Assembly (NCBI RefSeq): GCF_901000735.1
Contig: NC_081547.1
Coordinates: 14,552,739-14,616,738, forward strand
Direction: 5' to 3'
Length of the DNA stretch: 64,000 bases
DNA from: Corylus avellana
Taxonomy: Eukaryota; Streptophyta; Magnoliopsida; Fagales; Betulaceae
Each line of letters begins with the position of its first letter. The stretch's first letter is position 1. A program made the translations under genes and the position numbers. The notes under the pieces were generated by a model. That model saw only the letters and a program-made list of their open reading frames with translations. It had not been told where the DNA came from and did no database searches. This document shows positions 45,085 through 56,411 of this stretch, one piece after another.

Positions 45085-46407
45085 TGTTAAGTGTTAAAAT
45101 ATTCATATTTTTAGCCCTTAACTTACATGTTTTAATCCTTTAGTTTAGTTAATTAGGCCATTTTAGTTCTTTTATGTGTTTTCTTTCATTTGTAGGTCAT
45201 TGGAAGAAAAAGAAGCAAACTAAGAAGTTTTGGACGGAAAAGGAGCTATTTTGGATTTTCGAAGGCTTTGGTAGAGCGATCAATCGCAGGGGAGCTGCGA
45301 TCGAGGACACTACAGGCGAGGATGGCACATTGCAAGGCAACCACGATCGAGCGCAAGCATCATGAGGATCAATCGCAGACCTACGATCAATCGTACACGG
45401 GCTGTGATTGAGCGCACCCGTGCGTGATGGCCAAGACAGCCGCCAACCCTGTTATGGAAATAGCACTTTTAGGGTTTTGTAGCTTAGTGCGAACTAGGGC
45501 TCAAACCCTATGATTTTTAAGAGTTCTAGAGTATTCCTAAAGGCCTATAAATATATCCTTAAGCCTCAAGAATAGATATACTTTGTAAGGAGAAGAATTG
45601 GAGCTCTTCAAGTTCAAGTTTCGGGTTTATTCATTTCCTTTCTTTTATTTTATTTTTATGAAGATGTTTAACATCAACTTCATGTGTAACGAATTTATTT
45701 AGTAGGCTAGATTGAAGCCCTAGTTATGTTTAGTTGATATTCAATATTAGCGCCTTTGTGATGATCTTGTTGTGATATCTAAATTGATTAATTCATGTTT
45801 TCATGGATTCCTCAAATGTTTGTGCCTGATCAACATGTGCATGTGGAATGGACTAGTTAGTTAAACCAATTTGGATGACCGAGTCCTTGGTTTAACATAA
45901 GTAACAAAAGTAATCCACACCGGGTTCTTGGGTTAATCAACATGGGGAACCGGCCTCATGTGTTTGTTGATTTCCATAGAATATATGCTTTCCTAAAGAA
46001 TAACTTGGTATACACCCATGCTAAATCCTTTAGGAAATAAAAGAATTAGAATATACACCCATGCCTAACTCGTTGCTTAGGGAAATCTATAGCTTAAAGG
46101 AGTATACACTCATGCACTTAGGTTGACAAACATTAAATATATATAACATGATCAAAACATTGGCATATTGACATATTATCTAAATATAATTAGTGGTGGA
46201 TATCAAAGCCCTACCTTTTTATCATTATCAACTCAATCCAATCTTTTGTTTTATTTTACCTTGGGAGTTTATTTTAGACAAAATTCAGCAATCCTCGTGG
46301 GAATGACCCTGTATTTGCACACTATACTACTGTGTTGACCTCGTGCACTTGCGGGTAAAACATCCAATTATTTGCCTATTAATTTAGGTAGGTAATTCTG
46401 AACAACA
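45085..46407 (+). repeat. Element E 3' LTR
   Basis: 1323 bp from TGTTAAGTGT to GAACAACA, directly after the PPT. U3 has CGATCG motifs (45270-45420); the TATA box is changed (CTATAAATATA near 45546). The first internal motif copy has been deleted near 45950; three remain. Confidence 0.9.
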
Positions 46408-46442
46408 GGTGTGAGAAAGGATATGTGTTTGATGTGGTCTTT

Positions 46443-47961
46443 TGTGTGCAAAAATAATCAATAATAAAATTATCACTCACAATAGGAAGAATCCTTGTAG
46501 GATAGGGCTATATTGAGGGTGTCAAACTTCAAGGATTGCACAAGCGTTGCTATCAAGTTTGTCAAGATTAAAAGCAACTTAATTTAAAGAAAGTTGATTT
46601 GTTTTTGTTTTCTAAAAATAAATACATAAAAGTAAAGATAGATAGTAATAATGAGAGAAAGAATAGGGGGTTGATTTCACCGCTAACCGCATAACAATGG
46701 TGAATCATAAATTAACAAGAAAAATTTATACTATGCATAATATAGGGCTTGTCTCACTCGAGTAGTCAAGAAAATACTATAATTAAGAAATAAGTATAAT
46801 CCATCTTTGGTTGGCACGGACCGTTTGCTTAACCTCTTGATGTAGTACGATCCATCTTCCCTAGGTATGAACTATCAAATCGCTTAATCAATTACACACA
46901 ATCAAGGGATAAACATAACTCATCTTCGGATCATATGAATTGTCAACCTAAATTACACTAAGCTAGGGTGTAGAGTAATTCGTCTTCCCTAAGCATGACC
47001 TATCAAACCCTCTTGCTCATATGTCGGTTAAAACCGTTGTATAACAATCATTCAAATAATCACAGAAAATATGAAGGATTGAGTTCAATCAAGATAAAAA
47101 GCTTTCTAAGATAAGAAAAGAATTTCATAATGATTTAATAGAAACTTTAAAATCAAATCTCGAAGTTATTTAACCATCATGTATATAGAAAATACCTAAA
47201 TTAAAAATACAATTAAACCATTGTTACTTGGAAATGGCTACATCAACACCCTACTACGAATTTAGCCACTCATGGTGGTGCTAGAATGACCTCCAGTCAT
47301 GTTCATATTCTCTTCAACTCTTCAAGCATCAAAGAAAATATTTTCTATCTAAAACTAAGAACCCTCTCTTCAAGGCTTAGAGGCCTATTTATAGGGTGTA
47401 AAACAAACCCTAGAAGCCCTAAGAATCCCAAAAAAATCGTACTTTAATCTCCTAGCCAAATTAGGAAGCACTCTTAGTACAAATCGGAATAGGATTTGTC
47501 CAGATTTGCGTTCTTATATTGCGGAACGATTTTGGCATAGCCAACATCTGAATTAGGAAACTCTTATTTCACAATAATTTGTATTATTTTGAGTTATTTT
47601 TCCAATGCCAGTAGTTTCACCTCAATCCGATTCTTGAGTGGGAACTTATGGTCAAAATACTGAGACTTGTACAGAATCCAAATTTGAATCCAATCCAATT
47701 TTAACTCCAATTAGAGAAAGTCTGATTTAATCATTTTCTTGATTTGATTAAACTTAACCACATCATATATGTCCTCTATTATGATTGGTTAGGCTTAAAC
47801 GCATCTTCTTGGTATTCTTGCTTTAAGCCCTAAGAATTTCTTTCATCTTTATTAAAAACTTGAAAACACTAAAACAACAACAAAATCAAATAGATAACAA
47901 TGCTAAAGAATTAACATATGTCAGTTAAGGGGCTTGAATGTGCAACATTCGGTGCTTATCA
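46443..47961 (-). repeat. Element I 3' LTR, second family
   Basis: About 1.5 kb with plus-strand edges near TGTGTGCAAA and GGTGCTTATCA. A PPT (cacccccaaactt) follows at 47962, so this is the 3' LTR of a minus-strand element. TATA-like CTATAAATAG (minus strand) is near 47388. Four TCCATCTTCCC...ATCAAA repeats lie between 46799 and 47007. A 35-bp spacer (46408-46442) separates it from element E. Confidence 0.75.
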
Positions 47962-48505
47962 CACCCCCAAACTTACATATTGCTAGTCCCTTAACAATAC
48001 AAAACTAAAAATAAACTGGAAAGCAGAAAAATAACAAACTAATTCCTTCTTTCATGGGATGTGCGATTGCATTTAGCATATGCAACAAGCCTTTTAAACT
48101 CCTAGGCATCCCAAGAGGACGAGTGAAGTCATGTGAGGGTTTAACATAAATGATACCCATATGCATGGTCAACATTATATTATTTAGAAGAATAAAGCAT
48201 TTAGTGTATACAACAAGCCTTTTAAACCCTCTAGGCATCCCTAGAGGACGAGAGAAGTCTCGTGAGAGTTTAACAGGAATGGTAACCACATACATTGTCA
48301 GCATTATGTTATTTAGAAGAATGAAGCGTCATAGAAAAAATGGTTCTCATTCATTGTCAAGCTTAAAAAGATAAACTCCGTCTTCAAAATTTCAGGAAAT
48401 CACAAGTCAAGTCACTTACAACTGGCATTTTTGAGATACAACAAGCTCCAATTAGTGCAAAGTGAACAAAAATGCAGCAATACAAGATGAATTTTATAAA
48501 AAAAA
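47962..48505 (-). other. Element I 3' internal region, truncated
   Basis: Starts with the PPT and matches the 3' regions of A, F and L (GCGATTGCATTTAGCATATG). A block of about 120 bp is present twice here (near 48065 and 48185), each copy with a GGCATCCC...GGACGAG sequence. It ends at an A-rich tract near 48500 where LINE J begins. Confidence 0.7.
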
Positions 48506-49874
48506 AAAAGAAAAAAGAAAAATGGATTTATCAGGATGTTTGCAATGAACCCAATTCACTGGATTCTACGGTCATCTGGAATGGGCAAAAAGGAAGGAGT
48601 GTTGGGAGCTCTAAAAATATCTGAAGTATTTTTCTCCATATTTAATGAAACTACTACTCAATCTGAAGATTTTGGGGCTACCTTAAGAAGTGAGGGGCAA
48701 ATAGAATTTAAGAGAAGCTCTAAAGGATAGTCAACTGTGTGATTTGGCATTTTAGGGTTCCAAATCTACATGGAGCAACAGGAGTGATTATACTTTTACA
48801 AGTGAGATTAGACCGAGTTGTAGCAAATAAAAGAATGAGACTACAAAATTGAAAGAGAGATTTAAAGCGATGGAGTTCAGCCAAATTTGAAGATTCAGCT
48901 GCCAAGCTTAAGCAAAAAAAGTAAGAACTTGAAGATCTTCAAAAGTGAGAAAGCTAGGAAAATTTAGAATGAATTAAAAAATAAAAAATAAAAAATAAAA
49001 CCTTCAAGGAGATATTGATGAATTATTAGAGTAAAAAGATCTAAAGTGGAAGTAGAGAAAGAAGCAAAATTGGTTTCAAAATCGGGATAAAATCATAAAA
49101 ATACAAAAAAAATTTCATGCTTGGGACAATCATCGCATGAAGATAAATCACATTGGTAAAATTGTGGATGACATGGGCTTGTTGTGTATAGAAGAGGAAG
49201 CTATTAGTCATGCCTTCATTGGGTATTACCAAAATATGCTTGAAGAGGTGGAAGAGTGTCTATTAGGAATGGAGGAGAGAGTTACTGGGGACATGAATAA
49301 TCAACTCCTAAATATGTTTATAGAGGAAGAGGTTGCTTCAACTTTAAATCAAATGCAATTGCTTAAATCTCCTGAAGTTGATGGCTTTTTAGCCTATTTT
49401 TACCAAAAGAATTGGGCAATAGTGGGGAGTGAGGTATGTAAAGCAGTCCTTGATTTTTTGAATTTTGGGGTAGTATATGAGAATATTAACTCCCCCCCAT
49501 TAGCCTTTGCAATGCCTTGTCTAATTTAATGCCAAGGTTTTATCCAATAAATTGAAGAAGATTTTACCTAGCATCATCTCAAAGAATCAAAGTGCTTGTA
49601 TTCCTGGTCATTTGATTACTGAGAATAATTTTGTGGCGTATGAGGCACTCCACACAATGAAGTCTCAAATGAAGGGAAAAGATGGCTCCATGGCACTTAA
49701 GCTTTACATGAGTAAAGCTTATGATAGAATGGAATGTAATTTATCAAAGAATGTGTCAGAACTATACGTTACTCTGTCCTTATTAATTGGTACCCGTAGG
49801 GAAAGATCACCCCATCCAGAGGAATTCGACAAGGGGACCCTTTATCTACCTACCTTTTTCATTTTATGTGCAGA
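48506..49874 (+). pseudogene. LINE J, decayed L1-type (endonuclease end and RT)
   Basis: Plus-strand fragments read STWSNRS and an endonuclease-RT linker, then 49137-49529 with a KINHIGKIVDD segment and VASTLNQMQLLKSPEVDGFLAYFYQKNW. Further RT blocks are IISKNQSACIPGHLITENN, MALKLYMSKAYDRME and a degenerate QGDPLS...FILCA. These match the RT of LINE M. The element is broken at 49874 by LINE K and resumes at 55783 (ELLSLLNQK). No 5' ORF was found; 5' truncation is likely. Confidence 0.85.
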
Positions 49875-49888
49875 TTTTTTTTTTTTTT

Positions 49889-50779
49889 GAAATGAAAACT
49901 TCTTGCATTTCATTTCATAAAAGATCTAGAGTATAAAACTCTAAACAACAACAGCAAATTGCTCTAAAAGAACTACATCAGAAATACATAAAGGAATCCC
50001 TTCCTTCCATATTTTCTTCGTAGGTTCTAGCGCCACAACTTTTACTAAACTGCGAAATTGGCTTCACATTTTGCATGTAAGACCTCCCATCTTCAAAACT
50101 GAGAAAGAACCACTTGAATATCTGCAATAATCTATCCAAACCGAAGCCATTGGTCTCCCTTGGCATTGACAGCTTGAACCACTTGTAGTGAATCTCCCTC
50201 CAACGCTATATCCGACATTCCCAGGTCCTGGTAAAATTCAGTTGCTTGTAACGCTCCCGTTGCTTTAGATATGACCGGCGCTGGACACTCTTCCACAATA
50301 CAACTAAGAGCAGCAATTACCAACCCTTTATCTTCCCTAATAATCACCCCTATCCCAACATGTTTGCCATCAACATTGAGAGACACATCCTAGTTGGCCT
50401 TCAACCGGCCTGGAGGGGGACTTATCCACTTTGTGCGTGTTAGAGCAGGTTGTGTAGGGTGAGCATCTTCCAATCTATCATTAGCTTTCTAGAATTGGGA
50501 AACTACCTCCTTCAATTTCTTTTACAATAAAATTTGGGTGAGCAAACTTCCCTCCATGCACCACGTGGTTTCTGCAAGTCCAAATCCCACGAGCTATAGC
50601 TGTTATGACAGCCATATCTTCTCCACTATATCTCGACAACAGAGCTTCCATGACTTCCAAGAAACTAGTCCCTTCACTATTGCACTTTTGGAATCATCGT
50701 TTACTCCCTCCCCAAACATCGCTAGCACCTAGGCATTCCCACAAAGTATGGATTACTGTTTCTGGAGCTTGACTGCATA
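49889..50779 (-). pseudogene. LINE K ORF2 C-terminus (RNase H domain)
   Basis: The frame at 50386-50132 reads MSLNVDGKHVGIGVIIREDK, KATGALQATEFYQDLGMSD and IALEGDSLQVVQAVNAKGD. This is the plant L1-type RNase H domain seen in LINE M (61680-61940). A linker with a zf-RVT-like region extends to 50779, broken by stops. Residues after the domain run to the 3' end at about 49930. Confidence 0.85.
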
Positions 50780-50784
50780 TAGGA

Positions 50785-50851
50785 TGGAACAACACTCTAT
50801 TTGTTTGTTTCTGTCTGTTTGTTTGGTTTATTTTGTCTGTTTATTTATTGT
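50785..50851. other. Unusual 66-base left end of element L
   Basis: TGGAACAACAC followed by a TGTTTGTTT-rich stretch up to the PPT. It does not match any LTR terminus in the window, apart from starting with TG. Confidence 0.7.
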
Positions 50852-52140
50852 AATACCCCCAAACTTACATTTTGCTAGTCCCATAGCAAAACAAAATGAA
50901 AGCAAGAAACATTAGTCCGCTGTCGTAGGAGAGACGATTGCATTTAGCATATGCAACAAGCCTTTTTAAACCCCTAGGCATCCCTAGAGGACGAGTGAAG
51001 TCTCGTGAGGGTTTAACAGAAATGGACAGTTGAGACAACAAATGCGCAGATAGGTGCAAAGTGAAATTAGCATACAGTCATGAGGCTTCAATTTATTCTT
51101 AAGATAAATACCTCAAAATTCGTTGGAATCCCTATCAAATGAAATAGCCAAGGCAAGATATGCATTTTTTTTTGTAGGTTGTGCAATGCTTAGCTCCCTT
51201 AAGCTTTCTAATTGACCCATGTAACGAGGCCAATGACTCCCAAACTAGATGGTTTTAGGGCATTAGATGTAAAGCATCCATAAGGGCTTAATGACTCAAG
51301 TCAAAAAGCCTACGAAGCCAAACTAGCCATACAATCAACCAATCTTGAGTTTCACACCTTTTTATGTGAACACTCAATACTTAATGAGGCAAGAGGTCTA
51401 GTTACTTAGTGAGGACTCAAAATGATGATTTTTTAAAAAAAAAAAAAAAAAAATTGTTTTTGTTTTTGTTTTAATTTAATTTTCATGCCAAGGATATTCA
51501 TTAACAAATCATCTAACAAATCTCAAGATATACATGATTCAGTTCAAATTTCATACCTCATAGACACTATGCTAATGTGCTCGTGATAATCAACTCAAAA
51601 CAAATGAAGTCTCTCTAACCCAAAATGACTCAAAGGATTCAGATTGATTCCTAATGACATGATGGTGTGTTCAAAATGTAAAACAAGCCAATGAAAATCA
51701 AATCACACCTACAGCTAACTCATGCTTAACAACAACATAACAATTTTTTTTTTTTTTTTACACAAAATAAAACAAACAAACAAACAGAATGTTATTCCAT
51801 ACCTCCAAACTTAAATGACACATTGTCCTAATGTGGCAAGAGATACAATACCGTGGGATGAGGAACCGGAGTGTGCAAATGCCAGGGTGTCCCCCAAACT
51901 TGAACACCACGACACCTGCCAACAACTAACAGCAATCTTTTCTCATAGGAACAAACATCAAAAGGTTAATTGTTGTTAGAAACAAAATAAAATAAAATAA
52001 AATAAAATGACAAGAAATAAAATAACAAAAGAAAAGAACTCAGAAATGAAATGCGGAAAATAAAAGAGAAAGAATACCACATTTTCCCCAATCATTTGGG
52101 TGTCCAACCAATCCCTTCCACCCTTTCTTCTTCAGAATTT
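50852..52140 (-). other. Element L 3' untranslated region
   Basis: Purine tract copies (reverse) lie at 50853-50866, 51798-51812 and 51888-51902. The order matches the 3' region of A, B, E and F. Homopolymer runs are at 51434 and 51747. No gene is seen. Confidence 0.75.
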
Positions 52141-52162
52141 GATGCCCCTCTGGAAGGATGTT

Positions 52163-53505
52163 TCACCATCTTATGTAGCCAACATGCTTGCTCTGAAAGA
52201 TTTCCTTAGGACGCCTACTCCTAGATTTGCGCCCTTGTGTGGATGATCCCTTGAAGATCTCAACATAAGATGGTTGTTCAAGACATTGAAAAGATGAAGC
52301 TTGTAGTCCATGTTGTGTCTCAAGAGGGATTATGATGAAGGAATGAGTTTCAGTACTCACTTCCGTATCATTGAACAGATTTGGGAGCTCAATTTGCTCC
52401 CGATGCTCAACTTGCTCCAAGTGCTCATTTTTCTCTTCCTCTACATTATTGTTCTCAAGAGTGGAATCTCATAAGGCTTTAGCTTGCTCACGTATCATGT
52501 CAAGGTCCAGATCACACTCAAATTGAGCAAAACACTCTTCCAAGGGATCCTCCAGACTCGGCTCATTAGAAGTCTTAGCTTGCTCAAGGAACTTGTCAAG
52601 ACCTAGATCGTATTCAGATTGAGTAAAGCACTCTTCCAATGGATCATCAAGACTTGGCCCATTAGAAGTATCAGCATGCTCAAGTAGCTTGTCCAGGTCT
52701 AGGTCACCTCCAAATTGATCAAAACACTCTCCCAAAGGGTCCTCAAGACTCAGCTCATTAGAAGTATCAGCATGCTCAAGTAGCTTATCTAGGTCTAGGT
52801 CACCTCCAAATTGATTAAATCACTCTCCCAAAGGATCCTCAAGACTTGGCTCACAAACAGTCTCCTCACCAATTTCCTCTCTCCCAATTGTGGTGGTGGC
52901 CTGGACATGCTCATATGAAGACTTGTTAGCATCACCCTCATTAATTATGTAATGGTTAATGAATGGACAATCATCTTTCCGGTGAGAAGGATGATAACAA
53001 TATGAACCTGACTTATGAGGTGCGTGAGTGTGAGGAGGCTGGGTATGGGCACGCCTAGCTGCCATGAGTTGGTTCACTCTCTCCTCTAAGTCATCGACAT
53101 GAGCAATTGGAAAATGTTGCACTAGTGATTCTTGAGGAGGGTAATTGCAAGGTGAAGGCATGGAAGTATGGTTATTGAACTGCGGGTATTCAGGATGGTG
53201 TGGTTCATAGGATTGGGGAGCATAATTTCCTGTAGCATGATCTTGTCATGAGAAATTAGAATGGTTGCTCCAGTCTGGGGTGTAGAAATTGAAATTTGAT
53301 TCAAACCCTAGACTGGAGAAATTGGTGTTCATTTGCTCATGTGAAAAATTGAAAAATTGTCCCCAGGATGGACAAATACCTGAACTATGATAAGGGTTGG
53401 AGCAGTATGAACATGGTTCATGTGAGTGAAAATTCTAAGGGTAGTTGGTGGGATTTGGATCCCTAGCACTATGAGAAGCATAAAAATTACCAAAAGGAAA
53501 ATTCA
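52163..53505 (-). pseudogene. Element L ORF: zinc knuckle plus acidic tandem repeats
   Basis: Likely start at 53503-53505 (MNFPFGNFYASHS). A complete CX2CX4HX4C knuckle (CSYCSNPYHSSGIC) is encoded at 53413-53372. Next come WSNHSNFS, a P/H-rich linker with DDLEERVNQLMAARRAH, and a degenerate second knuckle (CYHPSHRKDDC). The C-terminal half is four tandem repeats of 32 residues (about 52858-52475) with core DPLEECFxQFxxDLDLDKLL. The frame continues with EQVEHREQIELP near 52420. Three or four stops interrupt it. It resembles B and F ORF1 plus ORF2 fused. Probable RNA-binding Gag relic without capsid. Confidence 0.65.
52475..52858 (-). repeat. Four 96-bp coding tandem repeats
   Basis: The units encode EDPLGExFNQFGGDLDLDKL, EDPLGECFDQFGGDLDLDKL, DDPLEECFTQSEYDLGLDKF and EDPLEECFAQFECDLDLDMI, all in one frame. 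Confidence 0.88.
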
Positions 53506-54108
53506 TGCTTCACCCTCACTATTTAAACAAAACACACTTCCACATTAAACATTAACCACATTTTTTTTTTTTTTTGACAATAGAATAAACAAAAATACAG
53601 AAAAGAAAAATAAAAAGAGAAAACACAAAAGGACAAAAAGAATTTGCAATTTTTTTTTTTCACTTAGCTACTTTTGGTCTGTTGAGGCTAATTTCTGGAA
53701 ATGCGATCGATCGTAGACGCGTTGGTGCGCTCGAGAGGCAATGGCTTGCGCTCGAGCATTGGTTTGCTGTGCGCTCGTGCGCAAGTGTGGAAATGTCGAG
53801 CGCAGGCACACGAACAGTGCCATGATAGGCCCGAGTGCGCTTGAGCGCAGGTGAGGCGCACTCAATCACATTTGCAGGGACCTGATTTTCACCAAATCTG
53901 CAACAAAACTCAAAAACAACTTCTTCTTCTTTTTTTTTTCTTTTTTTTTTCTTTTTTTTTTTTATGGATTTTAGATGATAAAAAACCTCAGAAACAAAAA
54001 CAAATACAATAAAATTAAATTACAAAAGGAAAAGAAAAGAAAAGTCTACCTAAACTAGTAGAAAAATAAAATTAATTCAAACAAAAATCAATTTTCACAA
54101 ACAGACAA
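53506..54108 (-). other. Element L leader
   Basis: T-rich and A-rich low-complexity runs (53560-53575, 53930-53965) and a CGATCG-type motif cluster at 53700-53870. No gene. Confidence 0.6.
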
Positions 54109-54126
54109 ATCCCTGGCAACGGCGCA
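54109..54126 (-). other. Element L primer-binding site (tRNA-Asp type)
   Basis: The minus strand reads TTGCGCCGTTGCCAGGGATT, close to the tRNA-Asp complement, about ten bases from the LTR edge. Confidence 0.8.
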
Positions 54127-54136
54127 AAAAACTAGA

Positions 54137-55430
54137 TGTGCAAATTATAATTACTTGCAAGTGCACGAGTCGTGTGTAGTACAGCTTATGCAAGTGCGAG
54201 GTCGATCTACAAGGAATTGCATTGCAAAAATAGATTTCTATCTAAACTAATCTTATCTTAACCTAGTTCCAAATTTTGGGAATTTGAAATTGAAAAAAAA
54301 AATCAAATAAAATAAATCAAAAGATAAAAATAAATAAATAAATAAAAACACTAAGATTTTCAGAATCCACCCCACCAAATCAAAGCACATATAATTATGT
54401 TTGTTCATACATCCGTCAAGAAATTAAACCCTAAGCATGTTCTATTGTTTTTATAAAATCCTATTGAAACATTCAATGAATCCATCTCTATTACGAAAAA
54501 TAAAACATATCTGGTTTAGTTCAAAAGATCCAGTGTATCTATGCTTTGCACAAAAAAAAAGGATATTCAAAGTAAACCAAAAGATGAAATGTATCCGCTG
54601 GATGAAACATAATGAATATCCAACATTTTCAGGATTTATAAACAACAACCAATCACAATTTTGTCACACAATTGAATTGAAATGAACATACAATACATTA
54701 AACGATGGAATTGTACGAACAATTCATAAAAATACGCAAACAAATCAATGGTGAGGCTTCATCTTCAACCTTAGTTGAAGATTTAGCCTTTCATGATAAC
54801 AAAATCATATAAGAAACTAAATGAATTCATTAAAATTAAACTACTTACAAAAGAATTGGAGTTCAAAGCTCCAAGAACCCAGAAAATATGAAAATTGACA
54901 AAGCACGGCACCCCCAACATGTCTCCATACATTTACAATAGAAAATAATGATATTTATAAGTTAATTTTAGGGTTTCAGCACTGCCAGGTCGATCGAGTG
55001 CGCTCGATCGCACTCGAGCATGCACTTTCCACTTTGATGGGCACAAGTGCGATCGATTGCACTATATGTGCGCTTGAATGCACTTCCTGCAGAATTAGCC
55101 AACTCTTGTGAAGCATGACTTTGTAGATCTACTTTGCAATGACACCAAGATCACTTCAATCCGAGCTCTACAACTCTAGAAATGGCCTTTTTAGTGGGAG
55201 TCGTCAGGTGCGAATCATCGCTCAATCCAAATTTGCTGCCAATGCTCCCTGAAGTGTCTTAAGCCCCAAAATTAATGGATTTTCTTTTCCCTTTAAAGAT
55301 GCATTTTTTCCTTAGCAACCTACAAAACACTAAAACACCAAAACTAACCAAAACATCAGAAAATAATAAAGTTAAAGACTTAGCAAATGCAAATTAAGGC
55401 GTCCAAATATGCAATATTTGGCACTTATCA
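54137..55430 (-). repeat. Element L 5' LTR, second family
   Basis: The minus-strand start is TGATAAGTGCC at 55430. The end lies near 54137 (TTTGCACAT), beside the PBS. CGATCG motifs in U3 are at 54990-55080. Degenerate GGATA repeats lie at 54480-54625. Confidence 0.85.
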
Positions 55431-55435
55431 TAGGA

Positions 55436-55772
55436 CATAGTTCCTCCCTTACTACTCCTCTCCGCTTCAAATTATCCTTAGTTGGAAGGATATTATTGCA
55501 GGCCCTCCAAATAAAAACCTTCTTAGAGTTAGACACTTGAATGTTCCACAGATTCTTCCAAACTTCATGACACCAATTCTAGTTGGATCCTTCCCCTTAA
55601 TATTTTTCCTCTCCTTCTCCAAACAATGAGCACTTTGGACCGAAAAAACCCCTGTAGAGGTGGCCAGCCAAATCAACTTATCACTTTGACAATATCGACT
55701 CAAAGGTAAGCTGCATATTATTTCAGCTTCCTCTTTCCAAAAGATACTATATATGGACAAGAGAGGAATTAC
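55436..55772 (-). pseudogene. LINE K ORF2, 5' fragment
   Basis: The reverse reading contains SIFWKEEAEIICSLPLSRYCQSDKLIWLATSTGVFSVQSA, which matches LINE M (IFWKEEAELICSLLVSRYGQ...). It then continues, frameshifted, to the zf-RVT region up to the TCCTA target site of L. The 5' truncation point is 55772. Confidence 0.88.
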
Positions 55773-55782
55773 TATGTGCAGA

Positions 55783-56300
55783 ATTATTAAGTTTGCTAAA
55801 TCAAAAGTTGTGAAACTTGGGAATTTAGTGTCTATTAAATTCATCTATGAAAATCAATAATAATATTGAAAAGATATTATCATTTTGATTCTATAATTAT
55901 TTTAGAAATTATGGGAACTTTCAAAACAAAGCTTAAGGGTAAAAAGTGATTTCTACCTTGGAACTTAAAAGTTACTATTTATCTACTAAAACGACACTTT
56001 TTGTCCACCTATTTATTTCTAAATTTGGTATTGAAAAATATTTTTTTGGACATATGTTAAACCATTTTAATAAATAAATAAGTTATACTTAAGTCCGGTG
56101 AAGTACGAAATTTAATTTAGGAAATCCAGATTTTACCTAAAAATTTGTGCCTTAAACTTCTAATTGTCAACAAAAATTAATAAAACTGACTGATCGACTT
56201 GCTAGGGTCGGCCACCTTATCCAATCAAGCAATGGATTTTTTGCTCATAATGAGCCTTTATAATATAATATGGGTCCAATATTGTTGAATTTTACTTTGT
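55783..56300 (+). other. Tail of LINE J and AT-rich spacer
   Basis: The first 50 bases continue LINE J (ELLSLLNQKL then stop). After about 55870 the sequence is AT-rich without a recognisable feature up to the 5' end of LINE M. Confidence 0.6.
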
Positions 56301-56411
56301 TTTCAATAGCTTTTCTTCTCTCTACGTTTTTTCTCTGTAAACCTAGACATGAAGCTTTTGTGCTCTTATCATCTGTGGGAGAGAGGTTGATCGTGTGTTG
56401 AGTCTTGCGGT

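Larger units (their letters stand above)
26618..46407 (+). mobile_element. Element E: Athila-like LTR retrotransposon with nested insertions
   Basis: Plus-strand order: 5' LTR (26618-29321), PBS (29328-29347), leader (to 29608), gag (38307-39840), protease, RT, RNase H, integrase (to 43572), two-hairpin block, 3' region, PPT (45073-45084) and 3' LTR (45085-46407). The leader at 29608 and the sequence at 38307 are contiguous in element A, which shows the two parts were one element before F entered. A solo LTR sits in the 5' LTR. The flanking five bases (GGATT and GGTGT) do not match, so one end may be altered. It has stops in RT, RNase H and integrase and a 100-N assembly gap. Confidence 0.85.
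50785..55430 (-). mobile_element. Element L: non-autonomous LTR retrotransposon lacking a 3' LTR
   Basis: Flanked by TAGGA at 50780-50784 and 55431-55435; without L the LINE K sequence (reverse TCCTATATGCAG) is continuous. On the minus strand: 5' LTR (about 54137-55430), PBS, leader, knuckle ORF, 3' region with three purine tracts, PPT (50853-50866). Where a 1.3-kb 3' LTR should follow there are only 66 bases of low-complexity sequence. Length 4646 bp. It belongs to the second LTR family. Confidence 0.85.
49875..55772 (-). mobile_element. LINE K, 5'-truncated, inserted in LINE J (TSD TATGTGCAGA)
   Basis: A T-run at 49875-49888 is the poly(A) of a minus-strand LINE. The 3' end sequence after it (GAAATGAAATGCAAGAAG region) matches the 3' end of LINE M. 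TATGTGCAGA occurs at 49865-49874 and 55773-55782, a 10-bp target duplication. When K is removed, the J reading frame continues as FILCAELLSLLNQK. K includes only the C-terminal part of ORF2 and is itself split by element L. Confidence 0.9.
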
